This document shows positions 33,256 through 41,962 of a stretch of 64,000 nucleotides of DNA, piece by piece (position 1 is the stretch's first letter; each line of letters opens with the position of its first letter). This stretch comes from Micromussa lordhowensis (lineage: Eukaryota; Cnidaria; Anthozoa; Scleractinia; Lobophylliidae): NCBI GenBank assembly GCA_964020085.1, contig OZ026601.1, positions 18,059,430 through 18,123,429 on the forward strand, read 5' to 3'. The translations under genes were made by a program, and so were the position numbers. The notes under the pieces are model-generated. The model searched no databases. It was not told the DNA's origin and saw nothing but the letters and a program-made list of their open reading frames with translations.

Positions 33256-33446
33256 AAAATGGAAAGCACGAAATATGCGGGAAATCTTGCCGAGAAGAAT
33301 ATTGCAAAGCACATAGGTTTAAGATCAGGAACGGAAGTAAAATTTCACGCCCTTGTTTGGGTTGTGGTATTGGAGTTAGGAGTCAGATACAACTATGTCG
33401 TGGTTGTGGGCGAGAAACAGAAAGACAAAGACTCTTAACCGCTTAA
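33216..33446 (+). CDS. Small cysteine-rich, probably zinc-binding protein (76 aa)
   Basis: ATG at 33216 (an open extension to 33171 lacks an ATG). Cysteines are paired: C-x-C-type CPWLKNGKHEICGKSC, EEYCKAHR, then CLGCG and CRGCGRE. The last two look like one zinc ribbon. The protein lies just inside the left TIR, reading inward, so it would be driven from the TIR. I do not recognise a named Polinton family. Confidence 0.55.
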   Translation: MRGHRGFNICPWLKNGKHEICGKSCREEYCKAHRFKIRNGSKISRPCLGCGIGVRSQIQLCRGCGRETERQRLLTA

Positions 33447-33503
33447 TTTTTAATGCAGATTTGAAACCCATTTAGAGATTTACAATAATTATGTATTACA
33501 ACA

Positions 33504-33707
33504 ATGGGTCGCGGTCGTAAAGGAGCAATGACTCAAAGCAACAAAAAAGAAAATAAAATGTGGAAGATTTCCGAGAAAGACAAACAAGTCTTTATACTTG
33601 GGGCAACAAAAGGCAAACAAAAAGTGGCTGTTATGCCTGAAGACATTTTGAATGAATTGAGGCAGATCGACCCGCGCGAGTTAGCCAATATTTTGGCTGG
33701 CATGTAA
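33504..33707 (+). CDS. Small basic Polinton protein of unknown function (67 aa)
   Basis: ATG 33504 after an AT-rich leader. The amino half is lysine-rich (MGRGRKGAMTQSNKKENK), the carboxy half acidic and helical (EDILNELRQIDPRELANIL). No domain recognised. It lies between two other rightward small genes. Confidence 0.45.
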   Translation: MGRGRKGAMTQSNKKENKMWKISEKDKQVFILGATKGKQKVAVMPEDILNELRQIDPRELANILAGM

Positions 33708-33784
33708 ATAACTCGGTTTATGCAAATTTGCATGTGACGAGCCCAAAATATTTTTCATTCGAGGGATCCAATGTGTTGAAATAT

Positions 33785-34075
33785 ATGGGTCTCGTCTTAA
33801 AAGCGTCGTGCCTTTTGGTATCAATCTCGGTTTCGGCCTCGTGCCTTTTGATATCAATCTCGGTTTCGGCCTCGTTGGGGCTGATTGCCAACTATTTTGA
33901 CCCAAAAAATGGAGAAGATGTCACTGCTTCGCCAGATGACATTTATGAAGATTCAGATGCGGACAGGGTTGTTATTGATGCTGGCGACAAAGAAGTCATC
34001 TTATCAAATCGTGCCGAAAAACGGTTGCTTAAGATTTTGAACGAAAGGGAAAAGAGTTCTTCATTATACATTTGA
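33785..34075 (+). CDS. Small membrane protein with duplicated hydrophobic segment (96 aa)
   Basis: Start chosen at ATG 33785; the frame upstream has no ATG. A hydrophobic amino part contains two copies of an 11-residue unit (SCLLVSISVSA / SCLLISISVSA) from a 33-bp tandem repeat, then LGLIANYF; this probably spans a membrane. The rest is acidic (DDIYEDSDADR), then basic and helical. Convergent with the next minus-strand frame across a hairpin. Confidence 0.45.
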   Translation: MGLVLKASCLLVSISVSASCLLISISVSASLGLIANYFDPKNGEDVTASPDDIYEDSDADRVVIDAGDKEVILSNRAEKRLLKILNEREKSSSLYI

Positions 34076-34093
34076 AGCTGCAACTTGAATCGA

Positions 34094-34132
34094 AAATATT
34101 TGATGCATCGCGTCATGCATCAAATATTTTTT
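34094..34132. terminator. Perfect 15-bp hairpin with T-run between convergent genes
   Basis: AAATATTTGATGCAT (34094-34108) and ATGCATCAAATATTT (34115-34129) pair perfectly around CGCGTC, followed by more T. Placed 20 bp after a plus-strand stop; a shared transcript-end signal is an inference. Confidence 0.5.
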
Positions 34133-34245
34133 GCTTCTTTCATCGCTTGAACGACTTCACGTGCAATATCTCTTGACGCTTTCTGCCAAGCAGGAAGCGA
34201 AAGTTCGTAGATAATCAAGCAAACAACGTGGAATGAAAAAATCAT
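34120..34245 (-). CDS. Possible micro-membrane protein (41 aa)
   Basis: From ATG 34245: MIFSFHVVCLIIYELSL, then a charged helical end (ASRDIAREVVQAMKEAK). One hydrophobic segment then an amphipathic helix would suit a small membrane protein, but short frames occur by chance. The longer frame to 34356 includes palindromic DNA and is less likely. Confidence 0.25.
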   Translation of the reverse strand: MIFSFHVVCLIIYELSLPAWQKASRDIAREVVQAMKEAKNI

Positions 34246-34303
34246 GGTATTTTTGTATTCGTTATTTATTTTAAAAAAAAGCGCAAACAAAAAATTGATA
34301 AAA

Positions 34304-34388
34304 CTGTTGGCCAACAGACTCCTCAGGAGAGGCTTTGAATTAATTTGGTGCACCAACCCGCCCAGCCTCTCCTGAGGAGTTTTTTTTG
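34304..34388. other. Cluster of palindromes: 14-bp perfect, and 17-bp hairpin followed by T8
   Basis: CTGTTGGCCAACAG (34304-34317) is a perfect palindrome. ACTCCTCAGGAGAGGCT (34318-34334) pairs with AGCCTCTCCTGAGGAGT (34364-34380), enclosing GGTGCACC; T8 follows. GTCCAA...TTGGAC is a further small hairpin near 34405-34422. Confidence 0.7.
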
Positions 34389-34835
34389 TCCCACCTCCAC
34401 ACCGTCCAAGTTATATTGGACACTATCAGACTCACCATGTGAGCCAAGGATTTTTTTTTTTGACCTCCGGCTTGAGGCTGAACCAGCACTTCTGCCGATT
34501 TTAAACCGACTATAGCTCTACTCAACAGCCCGACACCATCTACAGTCATTTTTAATTTATTATCCCTCGGCATGAGGCAGGGGTTTTTCCCATGCCGAGA
34601 GGGGTGATATATGATGCATAGAGAGGTTAGCCCCTGCTTTTTCTAACCGGTCTATGCCCCATATATCACCGATATGTATTATGGGAAAATCAAATATTTA
34701 TGTAGTTCGTTGCGAGATTTTCAACGCATGTGGTGCAAGTACTTGGTCTCATCATGCGCGACGTAGTGATATTTTATACTCTGTCGAGTGCGACGCTAAA
34801 ATGAAAGCCTGAATTAATTTTTTCATATGTTAATT
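34389..34835. ncRNA. Structured non-coding stretch; two stem-loops with complementary loops at 34566-34670
   Basis: Stem-loop 1: CTCGGCATG (34566-34574) pairs with CATGCCGAG (34591-34599). Stem-loop 2: GGTGATATAT, GCATAGA and GGTTAG (34603-34630) pair in turn with CTAACC, TCTATGC and ATATATCACC (34643-34670). Loop 1 holds GCAGGGG (34577-34583), loop 2 holds CCCCTGC (34631-34637): seven complementary bases that could form a kissing interaction. The arms are nearly adjacent. Could be a structured RNA, a cruciform replication signal or a recombination scar; no protein frame is convincing here. Confidence 0.45.
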
Positions 34836-35456
34836 CTAATCGACGGCCAAAGCGTTTATTTTTTTTCGAAATTCTGTTTCCACTTTGCTTCTTTCTTCTT
34901 TTCTGATCTTCTCAACATCAGGCCGAGACGAATGCCGCGTGAGTTTCGCCCGAACAGAGTCTTTCAGCACGTTGTACTGCGAAAATTCATCCATGATCAA
35001 CTTAAACTCGTTGTCTGATATTATATTGTCAGTCATAGCTTTTGAAAGCAGCCGATCAACAGTGTCACGTTTCGCAATTGCAAGCGTGACAATCTCTTGA
35101 TGTTTCTTTATCTTCGAATCAAGCTTTTTGCAGGCGATTATTAAACCTGAAGAAGCGAGAGCGAAACACCCACCAACGACGCCAAGGGGTAACGTGGCCG
35201 GTAGGCCGACAAAAGAAAGAGCAGAACCAAAGCTCGCACTTGAGAAAGCGGCCGAAAGAACGCTGGAGCCGGCGGCATTCCAGTTGAAAACCTTCTTGGC
35301 ACGTTTGTATTTTTTCGCAACAGCTCGATAGTGGTCAACTTCTTTGGCCAGAGCGGTAGAAATTTCATTGGCTTTTTGCATCCTGAAGTCAGTAGGAATG
35401 ATTTGAGGATATATGTTTTCAGGAGGCGCGGATGGCAGGACATTCGCGGAAGACAT
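34836..35456 (-). CDS. Polinton membrane protein with PSAP motif (206 aa)
   Basis: ATG at 35456 after TATTTATACA. Near the start is LPSAPPENIYPQI, containing a PSAP tetrapeptide. A charged helix follows, then a hydrophobic stretch (about residues 63-108: VLSAAFSSASFGSAL, LPLGVVGGCFALASSGLIIA) able to span a membrane twice, then a long charged helical tail. Position beside the penton-like gene suggests a virion or membrane-associated role. I do not recognise a formal family name. Confidence 0.6.
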   Translation of the reverse strand: MSSANVLPSAPPENIYPQIIPTDFRMQKANEISTALAKEVDHYRAVAKKYKRAKKVFNWNAAGSSVLSAAFSSASFGSALSFVGLPATLPLGVVGGCFALASSGLIIACKKLDSKIKKHQEIVTLAIAKRDTVDRLLSKAMTDNIISDNEFKLIMDEFSQYNVLKDSVRAKLTRHSSRPDVEKIRKEERSKVETEFRKKINALAVD

Positions 35457-35471
35457 TGTATAAATAGAAAT

Positions 35472-36143
35472 TTAATTTATTTCTAATTCAAATTCGAGCG
35501 GAAACCCCCTGAAATCAAACAGCTCACCGTTTTCATCTCTTACGCTGACAGTGATACTGTTTACATGTGAACTTGTCAAACAGTCGCGTAAAGGTTGCTG
35601 CGGAGAAGCTTCATAGCTTACTTTTTCGTAAGGCTTGCCTCTTACATCGAGTTTGGCCAAGAGGTCAGATCTTTTGTTGTTGAAAAAGTTTTGTTGTGCG
35701 TCGATCAGATCGCAATGAATGAAGTATGACGTTGGATATCTGAGTTTTTTTACGTGTGTTGTGAGGCCTAGCACCCGATTAATGCCTAGCAAATTGGCCA
35801 AATCACGATCGAGGGTTATTTTCTTCGCCCCCGGATTTTTTATTTCAAGAACGCCCAAAGGCGCGTTCATTACTGTTTCTAATTGGCGATATTGATACTT
35901 TTCAAACAGGCCGTCTATTAATTTTGCCACAGCCTGCAAATTGTAATGTCCTGGAGGTATTTTTGAAATAGATAAAGAAGGATCTTTTTCATTGCCCAAC
36001 GCTGTACTACCTTCTCTTTTCAAAGTATGCCATGAATTGTACAAACTGCACGAGATCAGTTTCATGAAATGAACCTGGGGGATCGGCTCGTCAAAGTAGA
36101 TGGTCTCTCCGTTTTTCTGCGTGACAATTGTGAGAACAACCAT
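35472..36143 (-). CDS. Penton-like minor capsid protein (223 aa)
   Basis: I start at ATG 36143 (MVVLTIVTQKNGETIYF); the open extension to 36602 is antisense to the neighbouring gene and is rejected. Beta-rich sequence with a SCSLYNSWHTL segment, an IPPGHYNLQAVAKLI motif and hydrophobic strand patterns matches what is known of Polinton penton/minor capsid proteins (single jelly roll). It is divergent from the 534-residue gene with a 30-bp AT-rich gap, implying a shared promoter region. Assignment is by pattern and context. Confidence 0.55.
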   Translation of the reverse strand: MVVLTIVTQKNGETIYFDEPIPQVHFMKLISCSLYNSWHTLKREGSTALGNEKDPSLSISKIPPGHYNLQAVAKLIDGLFEKYQYRQLETVMNAPLGVLEIKNPGAKKITLDRDLANLLGINRVLGLTTHVKKLRYPTSYFIHCDLIDAQQNFFNNKRSDLLAKLDVRGKPYEKVSYEASPQQPLRDCLTSSHVNSITVSVRDENGELFDFRGFPLEFELEIN

Positions 36144-36173
36144 TTTATATTGGATAGATATAACAAATTTTAA

Positions 36174-37778
36174 ATGAAAGGCCAACAACCAACGCTTGCT
36201 CAAATAGCCGCGGCGAATAAAATAGCGTGGGCAGAATTCACGGCACAGTTCCCAAACGCGGACAAAAGCCAATTCTTTGCTCAAGCATATTCTGATGATA
36301 AAGGGAACATCACAGGATCTGAAATATTTTTGAAGGGGGGGCATAGCGTGTCCGGGTCGGACAGGAAATATTGGAGCCCGAAAATGAAGGCTGCACTCGG
36401 TTTGGAAGGCGTGGAAGGGTTTCCATACCAACTGTCCCCGCTGGAAACAAAAAGAGCCTTGCCAATCCCTGCAGTGGTATTCACTGAAGCAGCACCAAGC
36501 CTGAAGAAAATCTTCAACAACCCGATAAACCTTTACGTGATGCCAGATGATTTCTTTGTGGTGAAATTCAGGGAAATATTCCAACAAACAAGAATAAGGC
36601 ACAACACCGCGGCAGAAGCAAAACGCTGGCTAGGAGGGCCGCGTATGGGCTATTGGCCGCTGCAGCTCAACTTCGCGGTGTTTTGCGCAACGCAAGGCTG
36701 TGGAATTTCGAGAGAAATCTTTGACAGCGGCCTGGATCTTTCATCGCAAGTGAGGGCATTCTACAGATTTCACGTATATTTTACAGTCAGAAGAATTTTG
36801 TTCCAGATGGGAGGCATCCAGAGCATAAGCGCCCTACCCGGGGACCCCACATTCAATTTATCAGGAAATCGTTACGACGTTCCCTCGTACAAAAGCATCT
36901 GCGCAGAGTTCGGGATAGACCCAACGAGCGATTTCCGGTTCACAAGCAGAAAAAACCACGGCTTGGGCGACGTGTACATCGGCGTGTCAGGACACGGACC
37001 AATGAAAACAGGGGCTGAATATCCAGGAGGGTTTTACAAATTCGCCGATGAAGGCGGGAAAGCAAAAGATGGGAACTTGCTCGCTTTCATTGAGTCCGAT
37101 AGTGTGGCATTTAGCCAGTACGACTGGTTCGCACCAAACAAGACATCAGGCTTGACACAAGCGGGGCTCGCACGTATCAACCAGTCGGTCGAGGCCTTCG
37201 TTTACTGCATCTTGGGCACGCAAGTTAATGTTCGGAGCAGCATAATTGGTACAGGCGGGAGAGCAAAAGAGGCGCAGACGGAGTTCTTGACTCTGTTGGA
37301 AGACGCCATTAGACAGCCGGACTTGGCGAAGAGCGTGCAAAGGTATCAGCTCGCGGTTGATGAAGCGAATGTCAGGCTGAATCTTGCAGTGTGCCCTGGG
37401 GCGTGGCTGATGCCGGCGGAAATGATCATCAACACGAAAAGCACGGTTGGATACAACAACAGACTGAAGCAGGTCGTGCCAGGAATGAAGCTAGGCGTGA
37501 ACAATGACGTGAATTCAGGAACAAAAAAAGTGGGAATCCGACACATGGAAGGGGGGCCGCCAAAAATAAACCCGCCAAACAGCCATCCCTCCAATCCGAT
37601 CCACAAAGCCGCCATGGCAGCGCAAGAACCGAAGCCGGCTTCAAAAACGCAGAGGCCAGAAATTGAGACCACCGAGAAAACCGTTTCAGAGGAAACGCCG
37701 CAGCACGAGATAAACAAAACCGCCGTGATTGTTGGCGGATTCGCATTCGTGGCATTGTTATTGCTTGTATCACGTTAA
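36174..37778 (+). CDS. Large Polinton protein with C-terminal membrane anchor (534 aa)
   Basis: ATG 36174, intact frame. It is rich in aromatic and glycine residues through the middle (GPRMGYWPLQLNFAVFC, YIGVSGHGPMKTGAEYPGG), then a proline/glutamate-rich spacer, then one hydrophobic tail segment (VIVGGFAFVALLLLVSR) at the very end: a tail-anchored topology. It is one of the few long genes here with no break. It sits between the penton-like and coiled-coil genes; a virion surface or vertex role is plausible but not shown. It overlaps the convergent gene's stop by four bases. Confidence 0.6.
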   Translation: MKGQQPTLAQIAAANKIAWAEFTAQFPNADKSQFFAQAYSDDKGNITGSEIFLKGGHSVSGSDRKYWSPKMKAALGLEGVEGFPYQLSPLETKRALPIPAVVFTEAAPSLKKIFNNPINLYVMPDDFFVVKFREIFQQTRIRHNTAAEAKRWLGGPRMGYWPLQLNFAVFCATQGCGISREIFDSGLDLSSQVRAFYRFHVYFTVRRILFQMGGIQSISALPGDPTFNLSGNRYDVPSYKSICAEFGIDPTSDFRFTSRKNHGLGDVYIGVSGHGPMKTGAEYPGGFYKFADEGGKAKDGNLLAFIESDSVAFSQYDWFAPNKTSGLTQAGLARINQSVEAFVYCILGTQVNVRSSIIGTGGRAKEAQTEFLTLLEDAIRQPDLAKSVQRYQLAVDEANVRLNLAVCPGAWLMPAEMIINTKSTVGYNNRLKQVVPGMKLGVNNDVNSGTKKVGIRHMEGGPPKINPPNSHPSNPIHKAAMAAQEPKPASKTQRPEIETTEKTVSEETPQHEINKTAVIVGGFAFVALLLLVSR

Positions 37779-39143
37779 CGCCGCTTTTTTATGTATTTTT
37801 CAAAAATGAAAGCAACCGCCGCTAAAATCAGGAGCCAGGTATGCTCGGCTAGATAGCCGATTGCCTGTCCGGCGGTTTTGAAAAGGAAGCTGACGACCGA
37901 GCCAATTAACCCAGGCAGAAGTGAGCCAATTTTGGCCCCAATGTCTTTTAGACCATTTCCAATTGCTTTGCCTGTGGCTTTCAGAGCTTTGGTGATTGAC
38001 CCAACAACAGCCCCGATAGTGACACCGGCGGCAATAAAGATGGCCGTCACGGTGACGCCATATTTTTTGAAGATCTCGCGTATCCTTTCTCGGAGAGGCA
38101 TGCCAGCTTCTCTTTCCTCAATCTGAGTTCCCAAACGCGAGAGCTCCTCGTTTCTTTCTGCCACCCTCGCCTCTGCGGCTTCTCTTTCTGAAGGAGAAGT
38201 GTTCTCATCTTGGATGGCTGCCTGGTCTTCTTCGTTTTGGCGCTTGAGCTCGCTTTCTTGCTCTTTCAGTTCGTCAAGGGCCTTTATGCTGTTCAGCCTT
38301 TCTTCAATTGTGTTTCTTTTTCTTTCAACTTCGGCTATTTTTGCTTGTATTTTTTTTTATCTTTTGCTAGTATTTTTGCTTTCTCTTTTGATTGTTTTTC
38401 AAGGCCGGCTAATTCTTTTTTTTTTCTTTAAGGTTGCTTTCATGATTTTTTAACAGCTGTTTCTGCCTATTCAGTTCTGCTTCATTTTCAAGATTGGTGC
38501 CTTGTTCTTCTTGAATGGCATCAATACTCGCTTGAGTTCTTTCATTTTTTTGGGCCAGATTTTGAATCTCTTCTGCTATTTGCCCCCTTTTAACAGCTAT
38601 TTCCTGTGCCACTCTTTCTTGGTTTTCAACTTCTGCCAAACGTTGACGTTGAGCTTTAAGGTAATTTTGGTCTTCTTCAAGGATTTGTTGGGCGCTCTTT
38701 CCAAGAGAGCTTTTTATTTCTTTTGGAAGTTTGGGATTCAACCGTTCCCTTCCTGTAGTGATTTCTTTTGTTAAAAGAGTATAATACTTTTTACCGGCGC
38801 CGGCCATCTTGACTTGTAATCGACCGGTCTTGCTGTATGATGTTTCTAAATTCGTCCCGGTTGCTTCAGGAAAAAAACGAGTTAATGAGTCCCACGATTC
38901 TCGAATTTGTTGTTGGGCGCCCAAAATAGGAGTTTCTTCATACGAGGTATCAGGCAGCCCTTCCTGCTCGTCAATCATCGTTTGCATTTCATGTTGTTCA
39001 CCGCCGTGATAGGGTGTTGACGCCGCCCCCGGCTGGAATGGTTGGGTTCTGTTGACTTCTTGTTCGTCGTCGTCATCGTCATCGTGGTCAATCTGATAGT
39101 CAAGATCAGGATTATCGTAACCAAAATCGCCCTCTTCTGCCAT
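37775..39143 (-). pseudogene. Acidic coiled-coil protein with C-terminal membrane segments, frameshifted
   Basis: It starts at ATG 39143 with an acidic leader (DHDDDDDDEQEV), a middle domain (DSLTRFFPEATGTN), then a long coiled coil (LKAQRQRLAEVENQERVA). The frame breaks in an A/T run at about 38418-38427 and again in a T9 run near 38350; beyond these the coiled coil continues (VAERNEELSRLG) and leads into 37775-38164 with two hydrophobic segments (VTVTAIFIAAGVTIGAVVG and TWLLILAAVAFIFEKYI). Reading it as one gene broken at two homopolymers is inference from the continuous coiled-coil pattern. The stop overlaps the neighbour by four bases. Confidence 0.6.
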
Positions 39144-39181
39144 TTATTTAATTACAAATTTTTTTTTTGAATTCATATATC

Positions 39182-40433
39182 ATGTCTGTGCAAGATGACC
39201 TTCACCCGGAAAAAACAAAAAAGATAATACGCGCCATGAAGGCACCGCGTGCTGTCAAGCGCATAACTTTCAATCCTTCCGAAGCAAACCCAGGCGAGGC
39301 TCTGAATGTTCACGTCCCCAAGCTGAACGTGAACGAAGTACTTGTGCCTAACTCTTTGGCCCTGATATTTGATATCGACCTCTCTGGGGGGCACGCGAAC
39401 AACTTCCTTGTCCAGAACGTCTCGCGAGCACTCGTGGACAAGCTTGTTGTGAAGTTTGAGGGCACGATTTTGGAAGAAACCGTCGGCCATGACATCTACA
39501 AAACATTCAGCGACCTTTTCTTGCCCGGAGAACAGCGGGACAACATGGCGCCTGAGGGCATCCAGAGCCAAGATTTGTGCAAGATCCGCTCAAATTCTGG
39601 GGACAAAAAAACATCAGGCGTCGACGCCGAAAAAAAAACTCAACGAAGTTTACGGCAACAAATATCGAATCAATCTGGACCACCAGATCTTGACAGACCA
39701 CGGCGTTTTCTACCCCCAGGCGCTGTACAGCGACCTCGTATTTGAAGTGACCCTCGCACCAGCCAGCCAAGTGGTCAGAGGCTCGGACCCAACCAAGCTG
39801 AAATACAAGCTGAGGAACATCCAGCTTGAGTATGATATGATCCGAAGTGAGGGGCTTGCAAAAGAGGCAACCAGCATTTACACCAGCCGCAAAGAGTTTT
39901 TATACGACCACGTGGTCCATGATAAAGTGATCCCGATCGACAGAGGAACAGCAACGAGAATAAACGTCAAAGTCAACGCCCAAAGACGGTCATTGAAAGG
40001 GATCCTATTGCTGTTCATGGAGTCATACGCCGCGGGGGCAAGAGATTCGGAGAAATACATCTTCCCGGACATCAAGAAAATCAGCGTCACGATAAACGGC
40101 TCGCCCAACATGATATACAACAACGGCATCGAAAGACGTGACATTTGGCGTGAAGTGAGCTGCTTCTTCATGAAAGAAGAAGGAAAACCCCAGTTCATGA
40201 ATCTTGAGAAGTTCTACACCGACGACAAGTTCGGGCTTCTGATCGATCTGCGCTCCATGGCCAGCCAAGAAATGCATGGCAGCGGCACCCGCCTAGTGAA
40301 CTCAACAGACGGCGTGCAGCTGGAAATCGAGAGAGACGCGAAGGGGTCAGGAACTGTGAACTGCCATGTTTTCTTGATCGCCGACTCCCAGTTCAACATA
40401 ATGGAAAGACAGATGCTACCTTTGCAGCTTTGA
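39182..40433 (+). pseudogene. Polinton major capsid protein candidate (double jelly roll), frameshifted
   Basis: ATG 39182 (MSVQDDLHPEK), in a 38-bp divergent gap with the acidic gene. The first 150 residues are strand-rich (VLVPNSLALIFDIDLSG, ALVDKLVVKFEG). The frame breaks in an A9 run at about 39630-39638 and continues to 40433 (KLNEVYGNKYRINLD, RNIQLEYDMIRSEGLAKE, KGILLLFMESY, GSGTVNCHVFLIADS). Length and strand pattern fit the known Polinton double-jelly-roll capsid protein, and the ATPase follows directly, as is usual. Confidence 0.7.
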
Positions 40434-40453
40434 ATTTATATGCAGTATTGAAA

Positions 40454-41050
40454 ATGGATCCTGGCAACATCCCCATCAACGCGCTAATAGCCGGGCTGAC
40501 CAACTCTGGCAAGACGCATTTTCTTGTGAAACAGCTCTGCGGCCCATTCCGCGGCAAGTTTGATTACATCGTGTTAATCTGCCCAACCTTCGCCCATAAC
40601 AGAACGCTGTACCGGTTTGCGGAGAAAGATCCTTTTGTGTATATCATCATCTGCGAGCAACACCAAGTTGAAACCTGGCTGAAATTAGCCAGTTTTGCTT
40701 TCGAAGGCGACAACACTCTCATCATCCTTGATGACTGCGCCTCATCAAAAGATGTGAAAAATCGCACTGGGGAGCTTGTAAAACTCGCCTTTTCGGCTCG
40801 GCATGTCGGCATTAGCGTTTGGGTGATGGCCCAGCAGCTATCGAGCATCGCGAAGCCTTTCCGCGAGAACGTGGTGGCAATCGTTATTTTTTACACGCCA
40901 TCGGCAAAAACCAGAAAGGCAATTTTCGAAGAATACGCGGGCGAGCTTTCTGTTGGCGAACTCAAGCAGATGGTTTTAAGGCTGAAAGCGCGCAAATTTG
41001 GCCATTTGATTTTTTCACTGCGGCCCCCTTACCGAATTGAAGAAATGTAA
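40454..41050 (+). CDS. FtsK/HerA (A32-type) genome-packaging ATPase
   Basis: Start at ATG 40454 (MDPGNIPINALIAG), 20 bases after the capsid stop. Walker A GLTNSGKT is at residues 14-21 and Walker B LIILDD at 89-94, followed by the expected VWVMAQQLSS sensor-type segment near residue 130. About 198 residues, short as for Polinton, virophage and adintovirus packaging ATPases. Intact. Its role is DNA packaging into capsids, known for the family. Confidence 0.8.
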   Translation: MDPGNIPINALIAGLTNSGKTHFLVKQLCGPFRGKFDYIVLICPTFAHNRTLYRFAEKDPFVYIIICEQHQVETWLKLASFAFEGDNTLIILDDCASSKDVKNRTGELVKLAFSARHVGISVWVMAQQLSSIAKPFRENVVAIVIFYTPSAKTRKAIFEEYAGELSVGELKQMVLRLKARKFGHLIFSLRPPYRIEEM

Positions 41051-41059
41051 CATCAAGGT

Positions 41060-41347
41060 ATGATGGAGCAACAATTCGAAAAAGCCGAACAAATCTTGAG
41101 CTGGCGAGAAATGAAACCTGGAGCAACGTACAAGTATCATGGAATCGAATGCCGCAGTAAAAACTCTTACTACAAGCCGATAAGTGTCGTCACACTTGAG
41201 ACGAAAGACGGCGTGAAAATGTATTACGCGCCACCTTCTTTGTACTGGGATCTCACCAGACGGGCAAAAACTTCTTACATCAGGTATGAAGGTTTGCAAA
41301 ATTCAACAAGTGGGTATCAATATCCCGTTTTCATGTTTGCAAATTGA
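41060..41347 (+). CDS. Small Polinton protein of unknown function (95 aa)
   Basis: ATG 41060, ten bases after the ATPase stop. Mostly beta-type and aromatic composition (ATYKYHGIECRSKNSYYK, VKMYYAPPSLYWDL). The KPGATYKYHG...VTLETKDGVKMYYAP layout could be a small OB-like or SH3-like barrel, a guess only. Confidence 0.5.
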   Translation: MMEQQFEKAEQILSWREMKPGATYKYHGIECRSKNSYYKPISVVTLETKDGVKMYYAPPSLYWDLTRRAKTSYIRYEGLQNSTSGYQYPVFMFAN

Positions 41348-41348
41348 A

Positions 41349-41921
41349 ATGAAAAAAAAAATGAATTACATAATGGCTGAACAAAACGACCCCGAGTTGG
41401 CAGATGTCATGAAAATGCTTGAAGTCGAGCCTGCACAGCCCATCGAGGCTCCTGGCCCTGACATTCCAGCGCTCCGTGAGCAGCTTGCCATTCTGGTTTC
41501 CACAGGCCAATGTAAACAAGCAATAGGCACGCAGCTGACACACGATGAGGTGAAGCGATTGTCAGACAAAGAGGTCATGAGGGCCCACAAAAGGTACGAG
41601 ACCTACGTTGGCGCCAAGACCACAGAAACCCTCGTTGACAGCTTTCTTTCATTCGCCACGAAAGCACTTGGCATAGTGGTGCGGCTTAAAGATGCCGACG
41701 CTCTGCATGCCGACGCTCTGCATGCCGAGCTGAAAAATGACTACATCATCACAAAAGAGCTGTCCTCACTGTCTGGTGGTCTTGCATTGAGATGCGGCCG
41801 TATGCTCGCAGTTGCCAACGCGTTTCTGATCACAGCAAAACATGTTGATTTCTGCAATGCCGAGCAATCTTCAGTAACTGCTGTCAGCAATGCTGAGCAA
41901 TCTTCAGTAACTGCTGAATAA
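41349..41921 (+). CDS. Polinton protein of unknown function with short internal repeats (190 aa)
   Basis: ATG 41349 follows an A-rich leader; ATG 41373 (MAEQNDPELADVMK) is an equally good start. Helical, acidic at the start. Two small in-frame duplications are seen: DALHA twice (15-bp unit, near 41695-41725) and NAEQSSVTAV/NAEQSSVTAE at the end (30-bp unit). No domain recognised. Confidence 0.5.
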   Translation: MKKKMNYIMAEQNDPELADVMKMLEVEPAQPIEAPGPDIPALREQLAILVSTGQCKQAIGTQLTHDEVKRLSDKEVMRAHKRYETYVGAKTTETLVDSFLSFATKALGIVVRLKDADALHADALHAELKNDYIITKELSSLSGGLALRCGRMLAVANAFLITAKHVDFCNAEQSSVTAVSNAEQSSVTAE

Positions 41922-41962
41922 TTGGTGAACATTACTCGGTATTTTTTTCCATCAAATATACA

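Noticed and set aside
36144..36602. Amino-terminal extension of the penton-like frame
   Set aside because: It is antisense to the 534-residue gene; the ATG at 36143 sits in the divergent AT-rich gap.
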